The position numbers were made by a program, and so were the translations under genes. The notes under the pieces were generated by a model that was given only the letters and a program-made list of their open reading frames with translations, was not told the origin of the DNA and made no database searches. Below, piece after piece: positions 1 through 7,318 of a stretch of 17,784 nucleotides of DNA (within the stretch, counting starts at the first letter, position 1; every line of letters begins with the position of its first letter). Source of the stretch: JAZLIL01 sp045617405 (GTDB taxonomy: Bacteria > Bacillota > Clostridia > Lachnospirales > Lachnospiraceae); the NCBI GenBank assembly GCA_045617405.1, contig JAZLIL010000029.1, positions 1-17,784 of the forward strand. The letters run 5' to 3'.

Positions 1-2
1 CA

Positions 3-524
3 CTTCACTACGTTTCAGAGTGGTGGAAGCAGCTTTACGGTGAGAGTGAGGGAAAGGATCAGAAGGGTATCTTCCCGGCAGCTGTCGATCTTACAACAGA
101 TCTTCATTCCATGGGGCAGTTCATCCAGGACGGTCAGAGGACACTCTTTGAGACAGTTATCAACCTCGAGAAGTCGGCAGATCAGATCATCATCGGCGAG
201 GAAGAGGTCGACCTTGACGGACTCAACTATCTCAAGGGTAAGAGCGTTGATTTTGTAAACAAGAGCGCTATGCAGGGAACAAGACTCGCCCACACCGACG
301 GCGGAGTTCCCAATCTTCTCATCAACCTTCCCGAAAAGACAGAGTTTGCTCTCGGACAGCTCTTCTATTTCTTCGAGTTCGCATGCGGCATCAGCGGTTA
401 TCTGCTTGCAGTCAACCCGTTCAACCAGCCGGGCGTTGAAAGCTACAAGAAGAATATGTTTGCACTCCTCGGAAAGCCCGGATATGAAGAACTCTCCGCA
501 GTTCTTGCAAAGAGGCTTGGCTAG
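3..524 (+). CDS. pgi: Glucose-6-phosphate isomerase, C-terminal part (5' end outside window)
   Basis: Cytoplasmic glycolytic and gluconeogenic enzyme that interconverts glucose-6-phosphate and fructose-6-phosphate. The window opens inside the gene; 173 codons are visible of about 450 usual in bacteria, read in frame from base 3. The stretch TDLHSMGQ near the start of the visible part, the segment around HTDGGVPN, and above all the family signature ending in NPFNQPGVESYKK (bases about 414-452) identify it; the terminal Lys of that signature is the conserved active-site-region residue. The stop codon TAG (522-524) is formed by the first bases of a long palindromic element (521-685), so the native C-terminus may have been altered by that insertion; the last residues are AKRLG. 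No ordinary rho-independent terminator separates the gene from the palindrome. Identification is firm; only the original 3' end is uncertain. Confidence 0.96.
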   Translation, partial: LHYVSEWWKQLYGESEGKDQKGIFPAAVDLTTDLHSMGQFIQDGQRTLFETVINLEKSADQIIIGEEEVDLDGLNYLKGKSVDFVNKSAMQGTRLAHTDGGVPNLLINLPEKTEFALGQLFYFFEFACGISGYLLAVNPFNQPGVESYKKNMFALLGKPGYEELSAVLAKRLG

Positions 525-685
525 TGCATCGTCCTGCAAATAACTACACCAAATAACTTGCCTGAATTTCCTACTGCTTCATCAGTAAAACTTGTCGTAG
601 CCCGCTACGCCTGCGTTTTTCTTCTTTGCAGGACGAAAATTCATTCTGCGTTTTTGGTCCAGTTAATTTTTGGACGCTGCACTAG
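521..685. repeat. Large imperfect palindrome, MITE-like element
   Basis: The outermost 14 bases of each end are inverted copies with one mismatch (CTAGTGCATCGTCC at 521-534, GGACGCTGCACTAG at 672-685). By hand count 36 of the outer 51 positions pair across the element, and the centre at about 603 is a perfect dyad, CGTAGC-CC-GCTACG (596-609). An internal arm pair, CGTCCTGCAAA (530-540) and TTTGCAGGACG (625-635), could form an alternative fold. Both outer ends carry CTAG, which could be a target-site duplication or just part of the palindrome. It has no coding capacity. It supplies the pgi stop codon and fills nearly all of the pgi-to-737 gap. The T-rich stretch 615-627 after the central stem could give some terminator activity. 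Calling it mobile is inference; copies elsewhere in the genome would be needed. Confidence 0.6.
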
Positions 686-736
686 TTCCGGAAGATATAA
701 AAGAACCTGTCATGAGTCTTGAAAAGGGGCAAATTA

Positions 737-1060
737 ATGCGTCAGGGACATGAGAAATATAAATTCAAGGGTAGACACATTTCTGTGCGGGGGACAGTCG
801 GTTTGGCGCTGTCCCTTGTACTTCTTGTGCTTTCAATCGGTCTTCTTGCGTTTTCGGCAGTCAATTCCTTTGCTACAGAGGCCATGGCCTGGATCGGGAT
901 TGCTGCTGTAATCCTCGGGATCGTAAACATTGTGAACTGCGCGAGGAGCCTGCGTGAAGCCGATATCTACACAACACCGCCGATTGCGGGGATTGTCATC
1001 GGATTCGTTTCGGTGATCATCCTTCTCTTTTCCTATATTGCCGGAGTGGTGTCAATGTAA
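737..1060 (+). CDS. Small three-helix membrane protein, DUF6142-like
   Basis: A 107-aa protein. The N-terminal ~18 residues are basic and soluble (MRQGHEKYKFKGRH), followed by hydrophobic segments at about 19-41, 50-66 and 82-103, so it is an integral membrane protein with three predicted helices and very short loops. It resembles the DUF6142 family of small Lachnospiraceae membrane proteins, from memory of the family rather than a search; no biochemical function is known to me. I chose ATG 737 because AGGGG ends eight bases upstream; a TTG at 719 in the same frame would add six residues but overlaps this Shine-Dalgarno. It stands between the palindromic element and the autolysin gene and may be cotranscribed with neither. 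A TATAAA at 696-701 could be a -10 element, with no well-spaced -35. Confidence 0.75.
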   Translation: MRQGHEKYKFKGRHISVRGTVGLALSLVLLVLSIGLLAFSAVNSFATEAMAWIGIAAVILGIVNIVNCARSLREADIYTTPPIAGIVIGFVSVIILLFSYIAGVVSM

Positions 1061-1072
1061 TTGTCGGTCTTC

Positions 1073-1088
1073 TGACAGATTACTGTCA
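1073..1088. promoter_or_regulatory. Perfect dyad, possible operator upstream of autolysin gene
   Basis: TGACAG-ATTA-CTGTCA is a perfect 6-bp inverted repeat with a 4-base centre, 34 bases before the autolysin start. CTGACA (1072-1077) could act as a -35, with TAAACA (1094-1099) as a poor -10 at 16-base spacing, which would put the dyad on the promoter like an operator. It could equally form a small RNA hairpin; no T-run follows, so it is not a convincing terminator. The regulator is unknown. Confidence 0.3.
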
Positions 1089-1122
1089 CAAAATAAACAT
1101 ATTCGTTCGATAAGCTTAATAT

Positions 1123-4122
1123 ATGAAAAAAATAAAGCTTCTGACATTTATAATACTGATTTTTGTAGCCGGACTGTTTTCTGTTCCGGCTGTTGTTCGT
1201 GCAGAAGAACCGGTGGGCTACTGTACAGCCGACAATTACATAAATGTCCGCACAGGGCCCGGAACCGATTACAGCATTGTCTGCCTGAACGGCGAGAATG
1301 TTCATCTGACGCATAATAAAATCGTGTCCATCATTGCGGAATACGGTGAATGGGATTGCGTTGTTTTTGATTACAACGGGACAAGCGTTCTCGGCTATGC
1401 CATCAACAGCTACATTAAGAAGGGCCTTCCCGATGATCTGACAAATGCCGCCGGAAGTACGGGCTCGGGTAATTCAGGTACCGGAAATGGCGGAGGCACT
1501 GGTTCCGGTTCGGGAAATGCGGACGGAGGCAGTTATTCAAATCTTCCGGATTTTACACCTGATTCAGGAAACACTCAGCCGGGTTCGGAATCAGGGAACA
1601 CTTCTTTTCAGCAGGATTTGGGCACAGGGAACACTCAGCCGGGTTCGGGCTCCGGGAATACTTCTTCGCAGACAGGATCGGCTTCTGAGAATTCTTCCTC
1701 TCAGACAGGTTCGTCGTCTGAAAGCACCGGAACGTCTTCAGACTCTGAGAGTACCGGAACATCGTCCCCTTCGGCACGTCTTTTCCCCGATGAAAAGTAT
1801 GAGTACAGGGCACATGTTCTTGCCAACTCGCTCAACATGAGAAAGAAGGCGGGAACGGATGCAAAGATTGTTGCAAAGCTCACGAAGGACACAGCCGTTT
1901 ATGTTCTCGGACAGACAATGTCGGGCGGATCCAAGTGGTACAGGATTGCTCTTTTTGCAGAAGACGGAGAATGGCAGTACGGTTACTGCATGAGCCTTTA
2001 CATCGGACTCGACTACGATGTCTTCACCAAAGGAAAGATAAAGACTGATAAGTCGGTTCTTTATAAGAGTGCGTCCGGTTCATCCAAGAAGCTTCTGAAG
2101 CCTAACGGAAAGGAGCTTAAGCTTGCAAATCTGAAGGCAGTGAAAATTCTTTCGGAAAAGACTGTCGGAAATGTCAAGTGGCTTCGTGTCAGGGCAAAGG
2201 TCGGCGGCCTTAAGTACAAGGGCTACATCCTCGAGAAGAATGTAAAGCTTGCCTACAAAAAGCCCGCTGTGACCGAAACGGCGGAACCGGAACAGGAGCA
2301 GGAACCTGTGAAAGATCTTCCCATGCCCGAAATCGAAGAGGGAGACGGAAAGAGTCCAGCAGGCGGAAAGATGGAAGGCAGCAATGCAAAGATTGAGGGC
2401 GCGGCAGCACTTGCAATCCACGATGAAGCAGCCTACAGCTCGCCTCTTGTCAAGTACCTTGACGGAACGCCGATTCTCATCTGTTCGGGACAGCAGGTTG
2501 ACGTTCAGAGATCCGTAACAGACGGCGAGATTATCTGGTGCTTTATCAGAGTAAATCTTAACGGGACCGATTATTACGGATACATCAACAGAAAGTATGT
2601 GGTAACAGACAGCGAGATCGATCTGCAAAGCCTTTCATATGGCGAGAGCGATCCCGAATATGATTTTGAAACGAAGCTTGAAAGAGAGGGCTTTCCCGAA
2701 AGCTACAAGGTCAAGCTTCGTGCTCTTCATGCAGAGTATCCGAACTGGGAATTCAAGGCCTATCAGACCAATCTCGACTGGCAGACCGTAATTGACAACG
2801 AAGCCATTCCCGGAAAAAATACAATCCCAAACTCCTATGGCCTCGAGTGGAAGTCATTTGATAACGGAGCCTACAACTGGAAGACAAACACCTTTATCGT
2901 GTTTGACGGAAAGTACTGGGTTACCGCTTCGCGCGAGGCAGTCGAGTATTACATGGATCCGAGAAATTTCCTCGAGGCGTCGACAATCTTCCAGTTTGAG
3001 AAGCTCGCCTACAATCCGTCCCATCAGACAATCGAAGGTGTTGAAAACATTCTTAAGAATACCTGCCTGCACGAATCGCAATACAATTATTCAGAAGGCG
3101 GCAGGACCTATGCACTGTCCTACGGTGAGTCCATTATCATGGCAGCCGAGTACTCGGGCGTGAGTCCGTTTCATCTCGCTTCCCGCATCAAGCAGGAGGT
3201 TGTCCTCAGCACAACATCGCTAAGCAACAGTGTTTCGGGAACGGTTGAAGGCCACGAGGGTATCTACAATTTCTACAACATCGGCGCAAATGATTCGGCA
3301 GTACCCAATCAGAACATTATTAACGGACTGAATTTCGGCGAGAAGGGAAGTAGCAGCAAGGAGCTTAATCATTCAATTCTTATTCCCTGGAACACGCGTC
3401 TTCGTGCGATTCTCGGCGGCGCTTTCTACATCGGCTACAACTACATCAATCGAAGTCAGGATACGATTTATCTCCAGAAATTCAATGTTTCGCCGACAAA
3501 CACTTACGTTCATCAGTACATGTCAAATGTCGAAGCACCCTGGGCGGAGGGAAAGAAGGTCTACCAGGCATATGAAGACCCGGCGTCCATCAGGATTGTC
3601 TTTTCTATTCCTGTTTACCGGAATATGCCGGCATTTCCGTGTCCTAAGCCCTCAAAGAAGCTCAATCCCAACAACTGGCTCAAGAGTCTGAAGTTTTTAA
3701 CTAACATCGGGAAGAAGACAGCTCTGACACCTTCCTTTGACATGTCAAAGAATCAGGATTACAGCATCATCGTTCCTTTCAGCTGTGACAGAGTGACGCT
3801 TGAGTACGCAACAGTCGCTGATTCGGCAAGGCTCATCGGAAATCCCTACTTTGAGCTTCAGGTCGGAGTAAACGAACTTGACGTTCAGATACAGGCAGAG
3901 GATGGCAGCGTCAGGAACTATCATGTTACGTGTGTCAGAGAGGAAGCACCTTCGGAACCGACACCCGAACCCACACCGGAGCCGACACCCGAACCCACAC
4001 CGGGGCCGGCACCCGAACCCACACCGGAGCCGGCACCCGAACCCACACCGGAACCGGCACCCGGACCAACACCGGAAGGCGGAACCGATTTTTCGGGACT
4101 GCCTGATTTCACACCGATGTAA
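1123..4122 (+). CDS. Secreted multi-SH3b N-acetylglucosaminidase (autolysin)
   Basis: A 999-aa cell-wall hydrolase. A signal peptide (1-27, likely cut after VRA) is followed by a bacterial SH3 domain (about 33-100), a Gly/Ser/Thr/Asn-rich linker (110-217), three more SH3b-like domains (about 228-297, 303-377, 423-495), a LytD-like (GH73-type) glucosaminidase domain (about 525-815), a cadherin-like beta-sandwich domain (about 855-938) and a Pro-Thr-Glu-Pro tail (941-985). In the catalytic domain, SPFHLASRIKQEV carries the expected catalytic Glu (E692). The family cleaves the glycan strand of peptidoglycan beside GlcNAc; SH3b domains bind wall. There is no LPxTG anchor; the protein ends in SGLPDFTPM, repeating SNLPDFTP at 139-146. 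ATG 1123 is the only possible start (an in-frame TAA lies just upstream) yet no clear Shine-Dalgarno precedes it. Overall identification is strong; substrate bond is inferred. Confidence 0.9.
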   Translation: MKKIKLLTFIILIFVAGLFSVPAVVRAEEPVGYCTADNYINVRTGPGTDYSIVCLNGENVHLTHNKIVSIIAEYGEWDCVVFDYNGTSVLGYAINSYIKKGLPDDLTNAAGSTGSGNSGTGNGGGTGSGSGNADGGSYSNLPDFTPDSGNTQPGSESGNTSFQQDLGTGNTQPGSGSGNTSSQTGSASENSSSQTGSSSESTGTSSDSESTGTSSPSARLFPDEKYEYRAHVLANSLNMRKKAGTDAKIVAKLTKDTAVYVLGQTMSGGSKWYRIALFAEDGEWQYGYCMSLYIGLDYDVFTKGKIKTDKSVLYKSASGSSKKLLKPNGKELKLANLKAVKILSEKTVGNVKWLRVRAKVGGLKYKGYILEKNVKLAYKKPAVTETAEPEQEQEPVKDLPMPEIEEGDGKSPAGGKMEGSNAKIEGAAALAIHDEAAYSSPLVKYLDGTPILICSGQQVDVQRSVTDGEIIWCFIRVNLNGTDYYGYINRKYVVTDSEIDLQSLSYGESDPEYDFETKLEREGFPESYKVKLRALHAEYPNWEFKAYQTNLDWQTVIDNEAIPGKNTIPNSYGLEWKSFDNGAYNWKTNTFIVFDGKYWVTASREAVEYYMDPRNFLEASTIFQFEKLAYNPSHQTIEGVENILKNTCLHESQYNYSEGGRTYALSYGESIIMAAEYSGVSPFHLASRIKQEVVLSTTSLSNSVSGTVEGHEGIYNFYNIGANDSAVPNQNIINGLNFGEKGSSSKELNHSILIPWNTRLRAILGGAFYIGYNYINRSQDTIYLQKFNVSPTNTYVHQYMSNVEAPWAEGKKVYQAYEDPASIRIVFSIPVYRNMPAFPCPKPSKKLNPNNWLKSLKFLTNIGKKTALTPSFDMSKNQDYSIIVPFSCDRVTLEYATVADSARLIGNPYFELQVGVNELDVQIQAEDGSVRNYHVTCVREEAPSEPTPEPTPEPTPEPTPGPAPEPTPEPAPEPTPEPAPGPTPEGGTDFSGLPDFTPM
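1567..1686 (+). repeat. 60-bp tandem repeat in autolysin linker
   Basis: Two in-frame 60-base units (1567-1626, 1627-1686) encode the 20-residue pattern beginning GNTQPGS; the first 22 bases of the two units differ at one place. Further short Ser/Thr/Gly repeats (STGTSS twice) follow to about 1770. This is a flexible, low-complexity linker between the first and second SH3b domains, prone to length change by slippage. Confidence 0.8.
3955..4077 (+). repeat. Pro-Thr/Ala-Glu-Pro repeat tail of autolysin
   Basis: Near-perfect 12- and 24-base units of the type ACACCCGAACCC + ACACCGGAGCCG encode alternating PTPE and PAPE tetrapeptides at residues 945-985. Such tails usually span or interact with the cell wall. 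The high DNA identity between units, despite codon freedom, indicates recent expansion by slippage or recombination. Confidence 0.85.
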
Positions 4123-4151
4123 GCCACCCTCAGATAGAGGTTTAAAAGGGA

Positions 4152-4190
4152 CGGGACCGCAGGAAGTAAATGTGCTTCTCGTATGTCCCG
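4152..4190 (+). other. Two-part stem-loop in the leader of the cohesin-like gene
   Basis: CGGGAC (4152-4157) pairs perfectly with GTCCCG (4185-4190), and inside it GAAG (4163-4166) pairs with CTTC (4174-4177) around a 7-base loop. The structure ends 18 bases before the start codon, just ahead of the AAAGG ribosome binding site. No T-run follows, so it is not an intrinsic terminator; it may set the expression ratio between the autolysin and the downstream protein or stabilise processed mRNA. I do not recognise any riboswitch class. Confidence 0.4.
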
Positions 4191-4208
4191 GTGCAGAAAG
4201 GATGCGAC

Positions 4209-5432
4209 ATGAAGAAGATTTTTAGAATAACTGTATTTGTTTTTCTGATTATGGCAGCCGCACTGTCCGTAAAATCCGAGAACGTCCTCGCATCAAGCGC
4301 GGGAATATCCTTTGAATCGGTTAAATCGCAGATTGCCGTTGATGAAGAAGTGAGCATTTTCGTTAAAATCCGTGCCGATGTTATACCCGGTGATTTTCAG
4401 GGCTTTGTAACTTACGACTCCGATGTGCTTGAGTATGTACCCGAAGAGGAGCTTGAGGAGATAGTAACCGGATCTGACGGAATCCTGAGAATAAATGACA
4501 GCGTATTCAGCGCCGAGGGCAAAGAGCGGGAATACGAACTCAAATTTAAGGGCATCGCAAGAGGATCGTCACAGATTACGATGCGAGGAACCCCCGAGCT
4601 CTACGAGTACGATACAGGTTATCTCATGAGTGTTGCAAGCGGTTCGCTTGTAATCAGCGTTAAGGCAGCCGAGAGTGCATCAAACGAGAATTCTCTCGAG
4701 CTCATCAAGGTCAGCCCCGGAGAACTTACACCTGTATTTGATCCTGCTGTTACGCAATATGCCGTTGAGGTTGAAAATGAAACGACTAAGCTTGTTGTCA
4801 GTGCTTTTGCGAAGGATGAGAAGTCTGAAGTAACGGTCTTTGGGAACAATGCCCTGCTTGTCGGCGATAATGACGTTGAAATTTGCGTAACTGCCGAGAA
4901 CGGCGAGATCAGGGAGTACCACATAAACGTTTTCAGACCCGATGCACCGGTTGAAGACGAGCCGGAGGAGACAGGCATCACTGCCTTTACGGATTCCGAC
5001 GGAATCGTGCTCCATGCGAACTACACCTATCTTGTCGTAAGCGATCTTGGAAGTCTCGAAGTTCCGGACGGATATGTTGCGACGAGTGTCATCATCAGCG
5101 GTACAAACGTTAAGGCATATACTCCAAAGGATGATCTTAGCTGCAGATGGCTTCTGATGCCGTTAAAGGTAAACGCTGATACCGGGCCTGCATGGTACGT
5201 TTACGACAGAGAAGAGAAGACGGTCCAGCTTCACACCAAGCTGTCCGAGGTAAAGCCAAAGAATACACAGGTTCAGGTTGCGGCGCAGGACAACGAGATG
5301 GCGAAGAAGTATGAGAGGAGTGTATCGAACATGAAACTTGTGATAGCTGTTCTCAGCGGTCTGTGCGTGGTTCTTATCATCCTTGTCATCAGATTTTTTA
5401 TGAAATCGCGAGGTATGAGCGATAACTTCTGA
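4209..5432 (+). CDS. Membrane-anchored surface protein: cohesin-like and cadherin-like domains
   Basis: A 407-aa protein of unknown function. A signal peptide (1-28) leads to a cohesin-like beta-sandwich (about 32-151; pattern VDEEVSIFVKI...FQGFVTYDSDVLEY...LKFKGIARGSSQI), then a cadherin-like beta-sandwich domain (about 160-242, ending in the typical NGEIREYHINVFRPD), an acidic linker, an unassigned beta-rich region (about 262-345) and a single transmembrane helix (375-397) with a short basic tail. It should be displayed outside the cell and held by the C-terminal helix. The preceding autolysin carries the same kind of cadherin-like domain, suggesting the two act together at the wall. I chose ATG 4209 since a signal peptide starts there and AAAGG lies nearby; an ATG at 4170 in the same frame would put a 13-residue non-signal extension in front. 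Cohesin-like folds bind dockerins or carbohydrates, but no dockerin is seen here. Confidence 0.8.
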   Translation: MKKIFRITVFVFLIMAAALSVKSENVLASSAGISFESVKSQIAVDEEVSIFVKIRADVIPGDFQGFVTYDSDVLEYVPEEELEEIVTGSDGILRINDSVFSAEGKEREYELKFKGIARGSSQITMRGTPELYEYDTGYLMSVASGSLVISVKAAESASNENSLELIKVSPGELTPVFDPAVTQYAVEVENETTKLVVSAFAKDEKSEVTVFGNNALLVGDNDVEICVTAENGEIREYHINVFRPDAPVEDEPEETGITAFTDSDGIVLHANYTYLVVSDLGSLEVPDGYVATSVIISGTNVKAYTPKDDLSCRWLLMPLKVNADTGPAWYVYDREEKTVQLHTKLSEVKPKNTQVQVAAQDNEMAKKYERSVSNMKLVIAVLSGLCVVLIILVIRFFMKSRGMSDNF

Positions 5433-5464
5433 TACAGTGTTTTATATGCGACGGAGGTGGTAAA

Positions 5465-6193
5465 ATGCTTTGTGACATCTGCCAGCAGAACGAGGCGGTC
5501 ATCCACTATTCAGAGGTGGTTAACGGGATTAAAAAGGAGAAGCATCTTTGCGGAAATTGCGCAAAAGCACACATGGAAAAGCTCTTTTTCACGGGAACAG
5601 TGAAGGATTGCGTAAACTCGATTGAGTTCTTTTCTTCAGGGTTTGGCACACAAATCAAGCCGCAGAACGAAGATGAAAACAACATTGTCTGCAAGGCCTG
5701 CGGGACAACGCTTTCACAGCTTCGTAAAAACGGGAAATTCGGATGCAGGAAGTGTTATGAGTCTTTTGCCGATTATCTTCCCGACATGTTTAGAAGAATC
5801 CAGGGTATGACCTATCATGTAGGGAAGCATCCTTTCGGGGCCAAACCGTTCGATCCTTCCACAATCGCTTCCGAGGAACCTCTTGAAGACATTCATGGCA
5901 GGATTATGAAAGAGGCGCTGAGCGAGGCAAGCGAACAGCTTATGCCCGGACCCGAAGAAAAGAAAAAGCGCAGCAGGGAAAAGGAGTATAACGAGGCAGA
6001 GGGAACAGATGCAAGGGCGTATATTAATTCCCTGAGAAAAGAGCTTATGGAGGCACTTGCCGAGGAGGATTATACCACTGCGGCACATATCCGCGATCGG
6101 ATAAAGGAGCTCGAGAGGACAAAAGACGTTAAGCCGGGCTCATCCGAAAAGAATGGGGGGCCGGCAGCCGGAGAGGGATCTGATAAGCCCTGA
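5465..6193 (+). CDS. mcsA: McsA, activator of protein-arginine kinase
   Basis: A 242-aa zinc-binding partner of the McsB arginine kinase. Two treble-clef-like halves carry four CxxC pairs: C3/C6 with C29/C32, and C76/C79 with C94/C97 (CKACG and CRKCY). A UVR motif (about 188-221; NSLRKELMEALAEEDYTTAA) close to the C-terminus is the type that contacts ClpC-like ATPases. In Bacillus subtilis McsA stimulates McsB and takes part in control of CtsR. GGAGG at 5453-5457 is well placed before ATG 5465. The C-terminal tail after residue 222 is Gly/Pro/Ser-rich. It is the first gene of a tight run, with mcsB 13 bases downstream; the expected ctsR is missing upstream. The length is longer than the ~185 aa of B. 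subtilis because of the spacer between residues 125 and 185 and the tail. Confidence 0.95.
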   Translation: MLCDICQQNEAVIHYSEVVNGIKKEKHLCGNCAKAHMEKLFFTGTVKDCVNSIEFFSSGFGTQIKPQNEDENNIVCKACGTTLSQLRKNGKFGCRKCYESFADYLPDMFRRIQGMTYHVGKHPFGAKPFDPSTIASEEPLEDIHGRIMKEALSEASEQLMPGPEEKKKRSREKEYNEAEGTDARAYINSLRKELMEALAEEDYTTAAHIRDRIKELERTKDVKPGSSEKNGGPAAGEGSDKP

Positions 6194-6206
6194 ATTGGAG
6201 GCAGAG

Positions 6207-7265
6207 ATGGAAAAATGGTATGAAAAGGTCACAGACAGTGCCGATCCTGTAATTTCGAGCAGAATCAGGCTTGCGAGAAATCTTTGGGAGTACGATTTTC
6301 CCTCGAAGCTTTCTGACAGTCATGCAAAGACATTGGTCGCAGGTCTCCGCGAACTCTCTGAAATCTTTGAACGTGCCGAAGGCATGAAATATTACAGCTG
6401 CAATGTGAATACCATTTCCGAGACAAACAGGAATTCAATGGTTGAGTGGCATGTCATCAGCCCGGCATTTGCGGAGAAAAAGCAGGACACGGGCCTCATT
6501 CTCTCAGAGGACGAGGGCATCAGTGTAATGATCAATGAGGAGGATCATTTGAGGATTCAGTCGGTGGTGAGCGGCTCGGATATCCTTTCGGCCTGGAAGA
6601 GGGCAAATCTCATTGACCGTCTGATAGAAGACAATATTGCATATGCCTATGACACGCGTTACGGCTACCTGACGAGTTGTCCGACAAATACCGGAACGGG
6701 TCTTCGCGTTTCGAGCATGCTGTTCCTTCCGGCACTGACACTTGCGGGAAAGATAGAGCGTCTTGTCTACGAGACAGGAAAGTACAACATGGTTATCAGG
6801 GGCATGTATGGCGAAGGGACAAAATCCCAGGGATATCTGTACCAGGTGTCAAACCAGAAGACACTCGGGCGTTCCGAAGGCGAGCTGATGGACAATCTCA
6901 CACAGCTTGTAGAACAGATAGTGTATAAAGAAAAACAGCTTCGTGATGACATTATCACAAACAACTACTATACTGTAGAGGATAAGGTCTGCAGATCCTA
7001 CGGCGTAATAAAATACGCGCGGACACTTGGAATCGATGATGCCATGATGCTTCTGGCACAGGTCAAGTTCGGTCTGGACACCGGTCTTCTTAAGCCGGAT
7101 GTTCCAATCAAGGCGAACCTGCACAATCTGATGATGGCGGTTCAACCCGCTTCAGTTCGTCAGGCAGTCGGAAGGAGCCTGTTCGGAGAAGAGATTGACC
7201 GCGTGCGTGCTGATTTTCTCCGAAATGTATTTAACGGGGGAAACGGCTTCAAGGATTTGAAGTAG
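6207..7265 (+). CDS. mcsB: McsB, protein-arginine kinase
   Basis: A 352-aa enzyme of the phosphagen-kinase fold that phosphorylates arginines on proteins, marking them for degradation by ClpC-ClpP. Landmarks: SSRIRLARN (17-25, nucleotide-binding arginines), NEEDHLRI (110-117, including the catalytic acidic residues), the TSCPTNTGTGLR loop (156-167, with the conserved Cys158), and RGMYGEG (198-204). The C-terminal helical domain should hold the RDxxRA phosphoarginine-binding motif; here the matching stretch reads IDRVRA (330-335), so the first Arg is Ile. Length agrees with the family (about 350-363 aa). I chose ATG 6207, preceded by GGAGG at 6197-6201; ATG 6153 in the same frame would overlap mcsA by 41 bases and add 18 unfamiliar residues. 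Likely cotranscribed with mcsA. Confidence 0.95.
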   Translation: MEKWYEKVTDSADPVISSRIRLARNLWEYDFPSKLSDSHAKTLVAGLRELSEIFERAEGMKYYSCNVNTISETNRNSMVEWHVISPAFAEKKQDTGLILSEDEGISVMINEEDHLRIQSVVSGSDILSAWKRANLIDRLIEDNIAYAYDTRYGYLTSCPTNTGTGLRVSSMLFLPALTLAGKIERLVYETGKYNMVIRGMYGEGTKSQGYLYQVSNQKTLGRSEGELMDNLTQLVEQIVYKEKQLRDDIITNNYYTVEDKVCRSYGVIKYARTLGIDDAMMLLAQVKFGLDTGLLKPDVPIKANLHNLMMAVQPASVRQAVGRSLFGEEIDRVRADFLRNVFNGGNGFKDLK

Positions 7266-7288
7266 TCCCGGATTGTATATGATATATC

Positions 7289-7318
7289 ACCGGATTCGGG
7301 ATTCCGCTTGGAACCGGT
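7289..7318 (+). other. Stem-loop in the mcsB-clpC gap
   Basis: ACCGG-a-TTC (7289-7297) can pair with GAACCGGT (7311-7318), eight base pairs with one bulged A. No T-run follows. Just upstream are a TTGAAG (7257-7262) and TATGAT (7278-7283), which would be a sub-optimal promoter with 15-base spacing. The 93-base gap is large for this operon and may hold an internal promoter or processing site for clpC. Confidence 0.3.

Noticed and set aside
15..539. Long minus-strand open frame opposite pgi
   Set aside because: It mirrors the strong codon bias of pgi, has no ribosome binding site and codes for nothing recognisable; the plus-strand frame carries the isomerase signature.
3955..4077. Short tandem repeat array resembling a CRISPR or minisatellite
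   Set aside because: Units are in frame with the autolysin, have no unique spacers and encode a Pro-Glu tail.
4170..4208. Upstream ATG as the start of the cohesin-like gene
   Set aside because: It would put 13 residues ahead of a clear signal peptide and lies inside the leader stem-loop; ATG 4209 fits better.
4123..4208. Possible cyclic-dinucleotide riboswitch before the cohesin-like gene
   Set aside because: A stem-loop is present but none of the conserved GEMM or ydaO core motifs is seen and the length is too short.
6153..6206. Upstream ATG as the start of mcsB
   Set aside because: It overlaps mcsA by 41 bases, lacks a ribosome binding site and adds residues not seen in the family; ATG 6207 has GGAGG at ideal distance.
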